Shown here one piece after another: positions 18,060 to 27,512 of a DNA stretch of 64,000 bases (position 1 is its first letter; each line of letters begins with the position of its first letter). A program made the translations under genes and the position numbers. The notes beneath the pieces were generated by a model. It did no database searches and was not told the origin of the DNA. It saw only the letters and a program-made list of their open reading frames with translations. Source of the stretch: Shimia sp. SK013 (GTDB taxonomy: Bacteria; Pseudomonadota; Alphaproteobacteria; Rhodobacterales; Rhodobacteraceae); contig NZ_LAJH01000021.1 of NCBI RefSeq assembly GCF_001292625.1, positions 289,494 through 353,493 of the forward strand, written 5' to 3'.

Positions 18060-18587
18060 ATGACGGACAGGGTGAACGAATTGGTGGCGCGGTTGCGAGG
18101 GGTGGCGAAATCCGAGACAGCGCGGGCGGATATCAAGGCGCTTCTGGAGGAGGCCGTGGCGGATCCTGTGGCGTTTGGCGACGCCCTTCCGACGTATGAA
18201 GAGGATGACGTGATCCTGTTTGAGGACGAGACCGTGTCGATCTGGCATTGCCGGTTTCAACCGGGCAAGACGGTGCCGCCGCATGATCACAAGATGCTCG
18301 CGACGATTGCGGTGTATCGCGGCGCGGAGCGCAACGATTTTTATGAACGTGGCACAGGCGGCGGTTTGCAGAAAAGCAGCGAAGTCAGGCTGGGCGCAGG
18401 CGATGTTTTCCAGATTGGGCCAAGCGCCATTCACGCCGTAGGCTGCGCCAGTCAGGAGCCATGTTGTGGCATTCACGTCTATCTTGGCGCATTGACCAAG
18501 GTGGATCGCTCGCTGTTTGACCTGAGCGATGGCGCTGCGCTGCGCTTTACCGATGAGAATTACTTACGGCTGGTTGCAGACGATTAA
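18060..18587 (+). CDS. Cupin-fold protein, cysteine-dioxygenase-like
   Basis: A 175-residue single-domain cupin. The metal-binding pattern is visible as FQPGKTVPPHDHKML (two His) and a second block GDVFQIGPSAIHAVG with a further His. The family includes predicted metal-dependent dioxygenases acting on small thiols, but several are uncharacterised, so the substrate is unknown. ATG at 18060 is chosen for the GGAGAG just upstream. Its stop overlaps that of the convergent DUF1285 gene by 4 bases. Confidence 0.7.
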   Translation: MTDRVNELVARLRGVAKSETARADIKALLEEAVADPVAFGDALPTYEEDDVILFEDETVSIWHCRFQPGKTVPPHDHKMLATIAVYRGAERNDFYERGTGGGLQKSSEVRLGAGDVFQIGPSAIHAVGCASQEPCCGIHVYLGALTKVDRSLFDLSDGAALRFTDENYLRLVADD

Positions 18588-19180
18588 GCGAGGTCTGAAG
18601 CCGGGATCATCGGGAAGAAGACGCCGCCTGAGCGCACGCCGAACCAGTCTGTGCCGTCTATGAGCTGTTCTTCGCCAAGCTCAACCATTCGATAAAAAGT
18701 TTTGCGATCAATCTTGGCCTCAAGATTGGCGCGGATCGTGACATAAGGCGCGGGGTCTTCGCCGTTGATGCCCACGCGGATCGGATTGTCCGGCCCTGCA
18801 GTGGCGGTTTCACCAATGTGGGTTTCAAAGGTCAGGGTTTGGTCTGCGCCACTGCCCGCGACAGTGAAATCCTGCGCCACAAAGGGGGCATCTTCGACGA
18901 TGATGCCAACTTTCTCGACGGGCGTGACCAAAAAATAGGCGTCGCCGTCCTTGCGCAAAATCGAGCTGAAGAGTTTGACCATGGCGGGGCGGCTGATCGG
19001 GCCGCCTTCGTGAAACCAGGTGCCGTCGCGGGCAATTCGCATGTCGATATTGCCGCAAAACGGTGGGTTCCACAGGTGCACCGGCGCCGGGCCACGCTGT
19101 TTCACCGCCGCGGTTGCGGTGGCGGCAAGATCATTTACCGAGGGTTTCACGGGAAATTGTGCGCTCATTGTTTTTGCCAT
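18584..19180 (-). CDS. DUF1285 family protein
   Basis: About 198 residues. The signature is PPFCGNIDMRIARDGTWFHEGGPI, split here as PPFCGNIDMRI and DGTWFHEGGPISR, followed by LVTPVEKVGI and DAPFV, matching the DUF1285 family found beside moxR genes in many alphaproteobacteria. Its function is unknown. The neighbouring moxR gene is divergent with only about 56 bases between the two. Start is uncertain: 19180 (MAKTMS) or an upstream in-frame ATG at 19213; neither has a strong ribosome site. Confidence 0.82.
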   Translation of the reverse strand: MAKTMSAQFPVKPSVNDLAATATAAVKQRGPAPVHLWNPPFCGNIDMRIARDGTWFHEGGPISRPAMVKLFSSILRKDGDAYFLVTPVEKVGIIVEDAPFVAQDFTVAGSGADQTLTFETHIGETATAGPDNPIRVGINGEDPAPYVTIRANLEAKIDRKTFYRMVELGEEQLIDGTDWFGVRSGGVFFPMIPASDLA

Positions 19181-19236
19181 TTCATCTGCGCGGGCTAAGG
19201 TCACTGTAAGCATATAGACCTGTCAGGAGAAATGTC

Positions 19237-20244
19237 ATGAGTGAAGACGCCGATCTGGTCGTGGAAATCGAAGCGCTGGGTGAAAAACTGGCGGCCGCCA
19301 AGGCGGCGATTACACGGCGATTTGTCGGGCAGGAGAGGGTTGTCGACTTGACGCTGTCGTCCCTTTTGTGCGGCGGACACGCTTTGCTTATTGGTCTTCC
19401 GGGGCTTGGCAAGACGCTTTTGGTGGACACGTTGTCCACCGTTATGGGCTTGAACGGCAACCGCGTACAATTCACGCCGGACCTGATGCCCGCCGATATT
19501 CTTGGTTCCGAGGTTTTGGAGAAAGGCAAAGGCGGCACGCGCGAATTTCGATTCGTCCCGGGGCCGATTTTTTGCCAACTCTTGATGGCGGATGAGATCA
19601 ACCGCGCCAGCCCGCGCACACAATCCGCGCTTTTGCAGGCGATGCAGGAGAAGCAGGTGACCGTGGCCGGCGAAGATCGACCGCTGGATGCGCCATTTCA
19701 TGTGCTTGCGACGCAGAACCCGATTGAGCAGGAAGGCACCTATCCGCTGCCTGAGGCGCAGTTGGACCGGTTTCTGGTGCAGATCGACGTGCCGTATCCT
19801 GACCGCGACACCGAGCGCGACATTCTTTTGGCAACCACGGGTGTGCAGGAAGACGAGGCGCATCAGGTGTTCACTGGCGAGGAATTGATCGCGGCGCAGA
19901 CATTGCTGCGCCGGATGCCGGTGGGCGAGAGTGTGATGGAATTGATCCTTGATCTGGTGCGGGCCTGCCGACCCGATGATCCGAGCGCCAGCGAAGCGGT
20001 GCGCGATCATGTGAGCTGGGGGCCAGGGCCGCGTGCGGCGCAGGCCTTGATGATGACCGTGCGGGCGCAAGCCTTGTTGCATGGACGTTTGGCACCCAAT
20101 GCACAGGACGTTGTCGACATGGCGGGTCCGGTGCTGAGCCACCGGATGGCGCTGACGTTTGCGGCGCGGGCGCGCGGCGAGTCGTTGGCCGGTTTGATCG
20201 AAGAAACAGTGCGTCGGTTTGACAGCGTAGGAGCTGCCGCGTGA
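19237..20244 (+). CDS. MoxR-type AAA+ ATPase
   Basis: A 335-residue ATPase thought to act as a chaperone for partner proteins carrying von Willebrand domains. Walker A is GLPGLGKT near residue 55 and Walker B LLMADEINRA near residue 113, followed by sensor 1 VLATQNPIEQEGTYPLPEAQ. AGGAGA precedes the ATG. It is the first gene of a four-gene operon with 4-base overlaps (ATPase, DUF58, two membrane proteins), the standard MoxR system layout. Confidence 0.94.
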   Translation: MSEDADLVVEIEALGEKLAAAKAAITRRFVGQERVVDLTLSSLLCGGHALLIGLPGLGKTLLVDTLSTVMGLNGNRVQFTPDLMPADILGSEVLEKGKGGTREFRFVPGPIFCQLLMADEINRASPRTQSALLQAMQEKQVTVAGEDRPLDAPFHVLATQNPIEQEGTYPLPEAQLDRFLVQIDVPYPDRDTERDILLATTGVQEDEAHQVFTGEELIAAQTLLRRMPVGESVMELILDLVRACRPDDPSASEAVRDHVSWGPGPRAAQALMMTVRAQALLHGRLAPNAQDVVDMAGPVLSHRMALTFAARARGESLAGLIEETVRRFDSVGAAA

Positions 20245-21113
20245 GCCAAAACGCCCATCTGCGCAGCAAAGCTGAGGCGGAGGCAGCACGCCTGCCGCCC
20301 CTGTTGGCGCAGGCGGAGCATTTGGCCGGCACGGTTTTGTTGGGCGAGCACGGGCGACGGCGGTCGGGGCTGGGCGACGATTTCTGGCAATACCGACCCG
20401 TGCAACCCGGCGACAGTTTGCGAATGATTGACTGGCGGCGGTCAGCCAAATCGGACGCGCAATTTGTGCGCCAACGCGAATGGCAAGTGGCGCAGTCGGT
20501 GATGCTTTGGGTGGATGCGGCACCCTCGATGCGGTTTGCCAGCGTCAAAGATGGTGTCACCAAACGAGACCGCGCGCGTGTTCTGGCGCTGGCGGTGGCG
20601 ATTTTGCTGATCCGCAGCGGCGAACGGGTTGGCCTGACGGGCACACTTTTGCCGCCACGACGTGGTGAGGGGCAGATTCTGCGCCTGACTGAGATGTTTA
20701 TGCGTGATGAGGACGGCGATTACGGCACGCCGGAAACCAAGGCCATGTTGCCCCACGCGCGGGCGTTGTTTGTGTCCGATTTCATGGGCGACTTTGACGC
20801 GTTTTCCGAAGCGCTGACCAAGGCTGCGGATCGCGGGGTGCGCGGCGTTTGTTATCAGGTGCTTGATCCGGCTGAGGAAGATTTCCCGTATCGGGGGCGG
20901 GCCATATTTGAAAGCATGGGTGGCACGTTGGCCCATGAAACCAAGAAGGCTGACGATTTGCGGCAGCGTTATATTGACCGGTTGGCGGAGCGGCGGGAGG
21001 CTTTGCGCCATCTGTGTCGGGTGACGGGTTGGCAATATGGCACGCATCACACCGGTGACAGTGCGCAGGCGGCGTTGTTGTGGTTGCATCGGGCGTTGGA
21101 GAACCGTGGATGA
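20241..21113 (+). CDS. DUF58 domain protein (MoxR partner)
   Basis: A 290-residue cytosolic protein with the DUF58 signature QYRPVQPGDSLRMIDWRRSAK (positions about 52–72) and SVMLWVDAAPSMRF, a degenerate VWA metal-site region. It starts with GTG that overlaps the moxR stop by 4 bases. Family members work with MoxR ATPases, probably in assembling envelope or metalloenzyme complexes; the target here is not known. Confidence 0.9.
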   Translation: MSQNAHLRSKAEAEAARLPPLLAQAEHLAGTVLLGEHGRRRSGLGDDFWQYRPVQPGDSLRMIDWRRSAKSDAQFVRQREWQVAQSVMLWVDAAPSMRFASVKDGVTKRDRARVLALAVAILLIRSGERVGLTGTLLPPRRGEGQILRLTEMFMRDEDGDYGTPETKAMLPHARALFVSDFMGDFDAFSEALTKAADRGVRGVCYQVLDPAEEDFPYRGRAIFESMGGTLAHETKKADDLRQRYIDRLAERREALRHLCRVTGWQYGTHHTGDSAQAALLWLHRALENRG

Positions 21114-23866
21114 TGTTTGGTCTCGCCATAGGGTTCACAACGCCGATTTTGTTGGCGGCATTGGTGGTTTTGCCGATCCTGTGGCTGATTTTGCGGGCCA
21201 TTCCGCCTGCGCCGGTGAAGCGCCGGTTTCCTGGCGTTGTGCTGTTATTGGGGCTGAGCGACGACGACACCGTGACGGATCGCACGCCGTGGTGGCTGTT
21301 GGTGCTGCGCATGTTGGCGCTGGCGGCTGTGATCATCGGATTGGCTGGCCCCTTGCTAAACCCGCAGGATCGCGAAGAGGGGCGCGGGCCGTTGTTGGTC
21401 CTGATGGATGGCAGCTGGGCTTCGGCAAGCGATTGGGATGCGCGGCGCGCGATGGTGGACGCGTTGCTGGATGAAGCGGCGCGCGACGGACGCGTGGTGG
21501 CTTTGCAGCGGTTGAGCGCGCCGGAGGAATTGCGGTTTGCGCAAGCCGACGTTTGGAAGGCGCGCATGGCGGGCGTTCTGCCAGCGCCTTGGGCGGCAGA
21601 TGTGGAGACCCACACAGGATTTGCAGACTCGCTTGGCGATCAGGCGTTTGACACCATTTGGCTGTCCGATGGATTGGATCGCGAAGGACGCGACGACGTC
21701 TTGGAGGCCTTGCAGGCGCGTGGCGATGTGCGTGTGGTGCAGACCGGGCGTGGGGCTTTGGCGCTGGCACCGCCACGATATGAGGATGGCAAAGTCATCC
21801 TGACCGCCAAGCGCACGCAGGCGGCGTTGCAACGCGAGATCACTGTGCAGGCCATTGGGCTTGATCCGGCGGGCACCGAGCGGGTGTTGGCGGCGTTGCC
21901 TTTAACGTTTGAGGCAGGAGATGCGGAGGCCGAGGTCGCGCTGTCGCTGCCAAGTGAACTGCGGGCACGGGTGACACGGTTTGAGATTGCGGGGCTGCGT
22001 TCGGCCGGCGCGGTGAGTTTGAGTGACGACAGCCTGCGCCGCCGCGAGGTGGCTTTGATTGCAGGGCGTGAGGATCGCGAAGGTCTGCAGCTTTTGTCGC
22101 CGCTGCATTATCTACGGCAGGCTTTGGAGCCGACGGCCGATGTGTTGGAAGGCGCGTTGACGGATATTCTGCCGGCCAATCCCGATGTGGTCGTGCTGGC
22201 GGATGTGGCGGTTTTGTCTGAGGGCGAGACAGCGGCGATGCTGGACTGGCTGGATCAGGGCGGTTTGCTGTTGCGGTTTGCCGGACCAAAACTGGCGGCG
22301 AGCGAGGTCAGCCGGTCCGAGGAAGACCCGTTGATGCCGGTGCGGTTGCGCGCGGGTGGGCGCAGCATTGGCGGCGCGATGAGTTGGGGGGAACCCAAGT
22401 CGCTGGCGCCGTTTGATGTGGACAGCCCGTTTTACGGACTTTCCGTGCCGGATGAAGTCACAGTCACGGCGCAGGTCATGGCACAGCCGGATCCAACCTT
22501 GGCGGATCGGGTGATCGCCGCGCTAAGCGATGGCACGCCACTGGTGACGCGCAAAGCTGTGGGTCAGGGACAAGTGGTTCTGGTGCATGTCACTGCCAAT
22601 GCCCAGTGGTCGGGGCTGCCGTTGTCCGGGCTGTTTGTGCAAATGCTGGACCGGTTGGCGGTGTTGAGCGCCACAAGCGCGGATGCAGAAGAGCGTTTGG
22701 CGGGCACAACTTGGCAACCGGTGAAAGTGCTGGATGGATTTGGACGGCTGGAGGATGGCCAGACCTTGCCGGGTGTGGCGGGTGAAGCGATGCTGGAACA
22801 GCCGCTGAGCGCGGAGTTGCGCCCCGGTTTGTATCGTGACGGAGATCGGTTGATGGCGCTGAATGTTGTGCGCGACGAGGATACGTTGGCGCCGGTGCGT
22901 TGGCCTGCGGATGTGCCGGTTGAGGGGCTGCGCGGCGCGGTGACAACCGATTTGTCCGGGTACTTTTTGGCGGCGGCTCTGATCCTTTTAGCGGTGGATG
23001 TGTTGGCGTCATTGGCCGTGTCTGGCCGACTTTGGGGTGCGCGGGTCGCATCGGTTGCTGTCGCGACGATGATTGCTGTCAGCGGCGGTTCCGACGCGTT
23101 GGCGCAATCGGCGGATGTCTTGGTGGACCACGCACAAGAGGTCACGCTGGCCCACATTGTGACCGGCGACAAACAGGTGGATGACGTGGCCTTTGCTGGA
23201 ATGCGCGGGTTGGGCAATGTGCTCAACTTCCGCACATCGGTGGAGCCCGGGCCGCCAGCGTCGGTGGATCTGGAACGCGATGAGCTGGCGTTCTATCCCT
23301 TTCTTTACTGGCCTATTACGCCGGATCAACCCACGCCAAGCCGCGAGGCCTATGCCAAGTTGAACGAATATTTGCGCTCGGGCGGGATGATCTTGTTTGA
23401 TACGCGCGATGGTGATGTTGCAGGGTTCGGTGCCAGCAGTCCGAACGGGCGCAAGCTGCAAAGCCTTGCGACGGGGTTGGATATTCCGCCACTCGATCCG
23501 TTGCCGTCAGACCACGTTCTGACGCGTACGTTTTACCTGTTGCAGGATTTTCCGGGTCGATACGGGAGCGATGAGGTCTGGGTTGAGGCCGCGCCGCCGG
23601 ATGCGGTGCTGATCGAAGGTATGCCGTTTCGCAACCTTAACGATGGCGTGACGCCGGTGGTGATTGGCGGCAACGACTGGGCGGCGGCTTGGGCGCGGGA
23701 TGCGCGCGGCAACACAGTATATCCGATTGGGCGAGGCCGCGCCGGAGAGCGGCAACGCGAGCTGGCCTACCGGTTTGGTGTGAACCTTGTGATGCACGTG
23801 CTGACGGGCAATTACAAAAGCGATCAGGTGCATGTGCCTGCGTTGCTGGATCGGTTGGGCCAATGA
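21110..23866 (+). CDS. Membrane protein with BatA-like N-terminus and DUF4159 C-terminal domain
   Basis: A 918-residue protein. The N-terminus (FGLAIGFTTPILLAALVVLP) is the two-helix BatA-type membrane anchor, then a large periplasmic or cytosolic region with VWA- and glutamine-amidotransferase-like segments. A helix near residue 620–640 precedes a second export-like segment ending SDALAQ. The C-terminal DUF4159 domain covers about residues 680–918 (TLAHIVTGDKQVDD, SGGMILFDTRDG). The start ATG overlaps the DUF58 stop by 4 bases. This architecture is common in alphaproteobacterial MoxR operons; the molecular role is unproven. Confidence 0.86.
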   Translation: MMFGLAIGFTTPILLAALVVLPILWLILRAIPPAPVKRRFPGVVLLLGLSDDDTVTDRTPWWLLVLRMLALAAVIIGLAGPLLNPQDREEGRGPLLVLMDGSWASASDWDARRAMVDALLDEAARDGRVVALQRLSAPEELRFAQADVWKARMAGVLPAPWAADVETHTGFADSLGDQAFDTIWLSDGLDREGRDDVLEALQARGDVRVVQTGRGALALAPPRYEDGKVILTAKRTQAALQREITVQAIGLDPAGTERVLAALPLTFEAGDAEAEVALSLPSELRARVTRFEIAGLRSAGAVSLSDDSLRRREVALIAGREDREGLQLLSPLHYLRQALEPTADVLEGALTDILPANPDVVVLADVAVLSEGETAAMLDWLDQGGLLLRFAGPKLAASEVSRSEEDPLMPVRLRAGGRSIGGAMSWGEPKSLAPFDVDSPFYGLSVPDEVTVTAQVMAQPDPTLADRVIAALSDGTPLVTRKAVGQGQVVLVHVTANAQWSGLPLSGLFVQMLDRLAVLSATSADAEERLAGTTWQPVKVLDGFGRLEDGQTLPGVAGEAMLEQPLSAELRPGLYRDGDRLMALNVVRDEDTLAPVRWPADVPVEGLRGAVTTDLSGYFLAAALILLAVDVLASLAVSGRLWGARVASVAVATMIAVSGGSDALAQSADVLVDHAQEVTLAHIVTGDKQVDDVAFAGMRGLGNVLNFRTSVEPGPPASVDLERDELAFYPFLYWPITPDQPTPSREAYAKLNEYLRSGGMILFDTRDGDVAGFGASSPNGRKLQSLATGLDIPPLDPLPSDHVLTRTFYLLQDFPGRYGSDEVWVEAAPPDAVLIEGMPFRNLNDGVTPVVIGGNDWAAAWARDARGNTVYPIGRGRAGERQRELAYRFGVNLVMHVLTGNYKSDQVHVPALLDRLGQ

Positions 23867-25905
23867 CCGGAAACCTGTTGTTTGATCCGATTGTGCCGCT
23901 CTGGTTGTTGGTCGCATTGGCGGCCTTGAGCGGGATCGCGGTGTCGATTGCGCTGTGGCGCGGTTTGACGGGCTGGGCGTTTCGCGCCTTGGCGGGGCTG
24001 GTGATTTTGGCGGCTTTGGCGGGGCCTTTGTTGCAAACCGAAAATCGCGCGCCGCTGAGTGATATTGTCCTGATGTTGGTGGACCAAAGCGCCAGTCAGA
24101 GGCTGGATGATCGGACTGAGCGGACCGAAGCGGCGGCCACCGCGATGGCCGCGCGGTTGGGAGCGCGCAACAACACCGAAGTGCGGCGCGTGGATGTGGG
24201 CGATGGCCTGAATGACGCCGGAACCGAGATGATGGCGGCGCTGAACGAAGCCCTTGCACAGGAACCTCGGGGCCGCGTTGCAGGCGTGGTCGCACTGAGC
24301 GATGGCGTGGTGCATGACATGGATCTGGCGCCAGACCTGCCTGCGCCGTTTCATTTGCTGCACACAGGACGGGACAGCGATTGGGACCGGCGGTTGAGCG
24401 TCAAAAACGCGCCTGCCTTTGCCATTCTGGGCGAGCCTGTGACGTTGACTTTGCGGGTTGAAGACAGCGGCGCGGCGCCAACCGGCGTGGCCCGCGCGCC
24501 GCTTTACATCTCGATTGACGGCGAAGCGCCGCAGGAATTCATGGTGCCTTTGGGGCGCGATATTGAGCTGCCGGTAACCTTGCCACACGGTGGGCGCAAC
24601 GTGATCCAGTTTTCGGTGCCGTTTGAAGAAGGCGAGCTGACGGATCGCAACAACGCGGCGCTGGTGCAGATTAACGGCGTGCGCGACAGGTTGCGGGTGC
24701 TGCTGGTGTCGGGTGAGCCACACCAAGGCGCGCGGACGTGGCGCAATCTTCTGAAATCGGACGCCTCGGTTGATCTGGTGCATTTCACCATTTTGCGCCC
24801 GCCGGAAAAGCAGGACGGCGTGCCGGTGGCAGAGTTGTCGTTGATCGCCTTTCCGACGCGCGAATTGTTTATGGAGAAGATCGATGATTTCGATCTGATC
24901 ATTTTTGACCGCTATCAACGGCGCGGTATTTTGCCGTCGCTCTATCTGGAAAACGTGGCGGATTATGTGCGCAAGGGCGGGGCCGTCTTGGTGGCCGCTG
25001 GGCCGGATTATGCCAGTGCCGACAGTATCTATCGCTCCCCTCTGTCGCAGGTGTTGCCGGGAAGCCCGACCGCGCGGGTGATGGATCAGCGGTTTGTACC
25101 GACAGTTTCTGACGTCGGCGAACGGCATCCGGTGACTGCGGGCCTGCCGAATGCGGGCAATTGGGGGGCGTGGTTGCGACAGGTCGAAGTGGCGCCGGAA
25201 GCGGGCGATGTTTTGATGACCGGAGCGGAGGACAGCCCGCTGTTGATGCTCAATCGTGTTGGGGAAGGACGCGTGGCGCTGTTGGCGTCTGATCACGCCT
25301 GGCTGTGGGCGCGGGGCTATGATGGTGGCGGGCCGCAGCTTGAGATGTTGCGGCGGCTGGCGCATTGGATGATGGGTGAGCCGGAGCTGGAGGAAGAGGC
25401 GCTGTGGGCTGAGGCCACCGGACAGCGGATGCGGATTGTGCGACGGTCTTTGCAAGAGGACGTGGGGGATGTGCAGATCACCACGCCTGCGGGTGAGATC
25501 GTGTCGCTGCCGCTGGAGGAGACAACACCGGGGCGTTTTGAGGCGGTTTATGACGGCGCCGACATCGGGCTTTATCGACTTGTGAACGGCGATGAGAGCT
25601 CTGTGATCGGGCTTGGGCCCGCCGCGCCGCGTGAGTTTGAAGAAACGCTGTCCAGCGCGGCCATGCTGGCGCCCATGATGGAGGCCACCAACGGCGGCGA
25701 TTGGGCTTTGGTGGATGGCGTGCCTGCGGTGCGCGATGTGCGGGCTGGACGACCAGCGATGGGGCGCGGATGGATCGGGATCACGCCACGCGGCGCGTTT
25801 GAGACCTTGGATGTGGCGCGCACGCCTTTGTTGCCTGCTTGGGCAGTGCTGTTGTTGGCGTCGTTGTTCATTGTGGCCGGCTGGCTACGGGAAGGACGGC
25901 GGTAA
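23863..25905 (+). CDS. Large membrane protein, VWA / glutamine-amidotransferase-like
   Basis: A 680-residue protein. Two N-terminal transmembrane helices (about residues 10–30 and 38–55) are followed by a VWA-like start (IVLMLVDQSASQRLDDR) and a long soluble region. A class I amidotransferase-like fold (RVLLVSGEPHQGARTW, ILPSLYLENVADYVRKGG) lacks an obvious catalytic Cys. A last helix lies near the C-terminus (LLPAWAVLLLASLFIVAGWL). It overlaps the preceding gene by 4 bases and closes the MoxR operon. Confidence 0.84.
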   Translation: MTGNLLFDPIVPLWLLVALAALSGIAVSIALWRGLTGWAFRALAGLVILAALAGPLLQTENRAPLSDIVLMLVDQSASQRLDDRTERTEAAATAMAARLGARNNTEVRRVDVGDGLNDAGTEMMAALNEALAQEPRGRVAGVVALSDGVVHDMDLAPDLPAPFHLLHTGRDSDWDRRLSVKNAPAFAILGEPVTLTLRVEDSGAAPTGVARAPLYISIDGEAPQEFMVPLGRDIELPVTLPHGGRNVIQFSVPFEEGELTDRNNAALVQINGVRDRLRVLLVSGEPHQGARTWRNLLKSDASVDLVHFTILRPPEKQDGVPVAELSLIAFPTRELFMEKIDDFDLIIFDRYQRRGILPSLYLENVADYVRKGGAVLVAAGPDYASADSIYRSPLSQVLPGSPTARVMDQRFVPTVSDVGERHPVTAGLPNAGNWGAWLRQVEVAPEAGDVLMTGAEDSPLLMLNRVGEGRVALLASDHAWLWARGYDGGGPQLEMLRRLAHWMMGEPELEEEALWAEATGQRMRIVRRSLQEDVGDVQITTPAGEIVSLPLEETTPGRFEAVYDGADIGLYRLVNGDESSVIGLGPAAPREFEETLSSAAMLAPMMEATNGGDWALVDGVPAVRDVRAGRPAMGRGWIGITPRGAFETLDVARTPLLPAWAVLLLASLFIVAGWLREGRR

Positions 25906-25991
25906 GCTGCGTGTCGGCTTTGATCCAAAAACCAGTTCCCCCTGCGGCATGCACGCGGTAGAACGTCGCAAAGCAGTAATCGGAGCCCCCT

Positions 25992-27512
25992 ATGACATCG
26001 CCCAAACCCGTTGTTTTGTGCATTCTGGACGGGTGGGGTGTCTCTGACGACACCGCTGCCAATGCGCCGTTTCTGGCCGCCACACCAAACTTTGACGCGA
26101 TGATGGCGGACTGTCCGAATGCGACGTTGATCACGCATGGGCCGGACGTGGGTCTGCCAAGCGGGCAAATGGGCAATTCCGAGGTGGGCCACACCAATAT
26201 CGGCGCAGGCCGCGTGGTGGCGATGGACTTGGGTCAGATTGATCTGGCGATCGAGGATGGATCGTTTTTCGACAACGCCGCATTGCAGGATTTCATTGCG
26301 ACATTGAAAGACACCGGCGGCACTGCGCATTTGATGGGCGTGATTTCGGACGGCGGCGTGCACGGCCATCTGAGCCATGTTCTGGCAGCCATCAAAGCTG
26401 TGACGGACGCTGGTGTACCCGTTGCGCTGCACGCGATCACCGACGGGCGCGATGTGGCGCCAAGTTCGGCGCTGGGCTTTGTCGAGACCTTGATGGCCGC
26501 GCTGCCTGACGGAGCCACGGTTGCAACCGTCACTGGGCGGTATTTCGCAATGGATCGCGACAATCGTTGGGAGCGTGTCAGCACGGCGTTTGATGCCTGG
26601 GTTGGCGCCAAAGGGCTGGTGGCAACCAGCGCCAAGGAGGCTGTTGACGCCGCCTATGCGCAGGGTCAAAGCGACGAGTTCATTCCGGCCACGGTGATTG
26701 GCGACTATGCCGGGGCCAAAGATGGCGACGGGTTTTTCTGCCTGAACTTCCGCGCGGATCGGGCGCGTGAAATTCTGGCGGCGCTGGCCCAGCCGGACTT
26801 TGACGCCTTTGACGTTTCAGGGCGTCCACAGTGGGCGGCGGTGTTGGGCATGGTGAACTATTCCGAGGCGCACAACGGTAATATGACCACGGTCTATCCG
26901 AAACAGGAAATCGCCAACACGCTGGGTGAGTGGGTCGCCAAAGCTGGCAAAACCCAGTTCCGATTGGCGGAAACCGAGAAATACCCGCATGTGACGTTTT
27001 TCCTGAACGGGGGCGAAGAAACGCCATTGCAGGGCGAAGATCGTTTTATGCCGAAATCGCCCAAAGTGGCGACGTATGATTTGCAGCCCGAGATGTCTTG
27101 TGCCGAAGTCACAGAGCAATTTGTGGCGGCGATCGCGCATGGCTATGAGCTGATTGTCACCAACTACGCCAATCCCGATATGGTGGGGCACACCGGCAGC
27201 CTTGAGGCCGCGATGGCGGCCTGTGCCGCAGTGGACGAAGGTCTTGGCAAGGTGCGCGCGGCGCTTGAGGTGGCGGGTGGCGCGATGATCGTGACTGCGG
27301 ATCATGGCAATTGTGAAACCATGGTGGATCCCGTCACAGGTGGGCCACACACAGCACATACGTTAAACCCTGTGCCGGTGGTTTTGGTGAATGGACCTGA
27401 GGGCGCGTCGTTGCGCGAAGGGCGTCTGGCCGATCTTGCGCCGACGTTGTTGGAATTGATGGGGCTGGAGTTGCCCGAGGAAATGACCGGAGAGAGCCTG
27501 ATCACACGATGA
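25992..27512 (+). CDS. gpmI: 2,3-bisphosphoglycerate-independent phosphoglycerate mutase
   Basis: Glycolytic enzyme interconverting 3- and 2-phosphoglycerate with two Mn ions. The 506-residue protein has the metal-binding start VVLCILDGWGVSDD and the catalytic-serine motif GQMGNSEVGHTNIGAG (Ser about residue 60). It also has the metal residues NYANPDMVGHTG and TADHGNCE. It is followed at once by the envC-like gene, whose ATG overlaps this stop by 4 bases, the order usual in Rhodobacteraceae. Confidence 0.97.
   Translation: MTSPKPVVLCILDGWGVSDDTAANAPFLAATPNFDAMMADCPNATLITHGPDVGLPSGQMGNSEVGHTNIGAGRVVAMDLGQIDLAIEDGSFFDNAALQDFIATLKDTGGTAHLMGVISDGGVHGHLSHVLAAIKAVTDAGVPVALHAITDGRDVAPSSALGFVETLMAALPDGATVATVTGRYFAMDRDNRWERVSTAFDAWVGAKGLVATSAKEAVDAAYAQGQSDEFIPATVIGDYAGAKDGDGFFCLNFRADRAREILAALAQPDFDAFDVSGRPQWAAVLGMVNYSEAHNGNMTTVYPKQEIANTLGEWVAKAGKTQFRLAETEKYPHVTFFLNGGEETPLQGEDRFMPKSPKVATYDLQPEMSCAEVTEQFVAAIAHGYELIVTNYANPDMVGHTGSLEAAMAACAAVDEGLGKVRAALEVAGGAMIVTADHGNCETMVDPVTGGPHTAHTLNPVPVVLVNGPEGASLREGRLADLAPTLLELMGLELPEEMTGESLITR

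Noticed and set aside
23824..25455. 543-codon open frame opposite the last MoxR-operon gene
   Set aside because: Composition is that of a reverse-complement shadow, while the plus-strand gene has membrane helices and a translational overlap with its neighbour.
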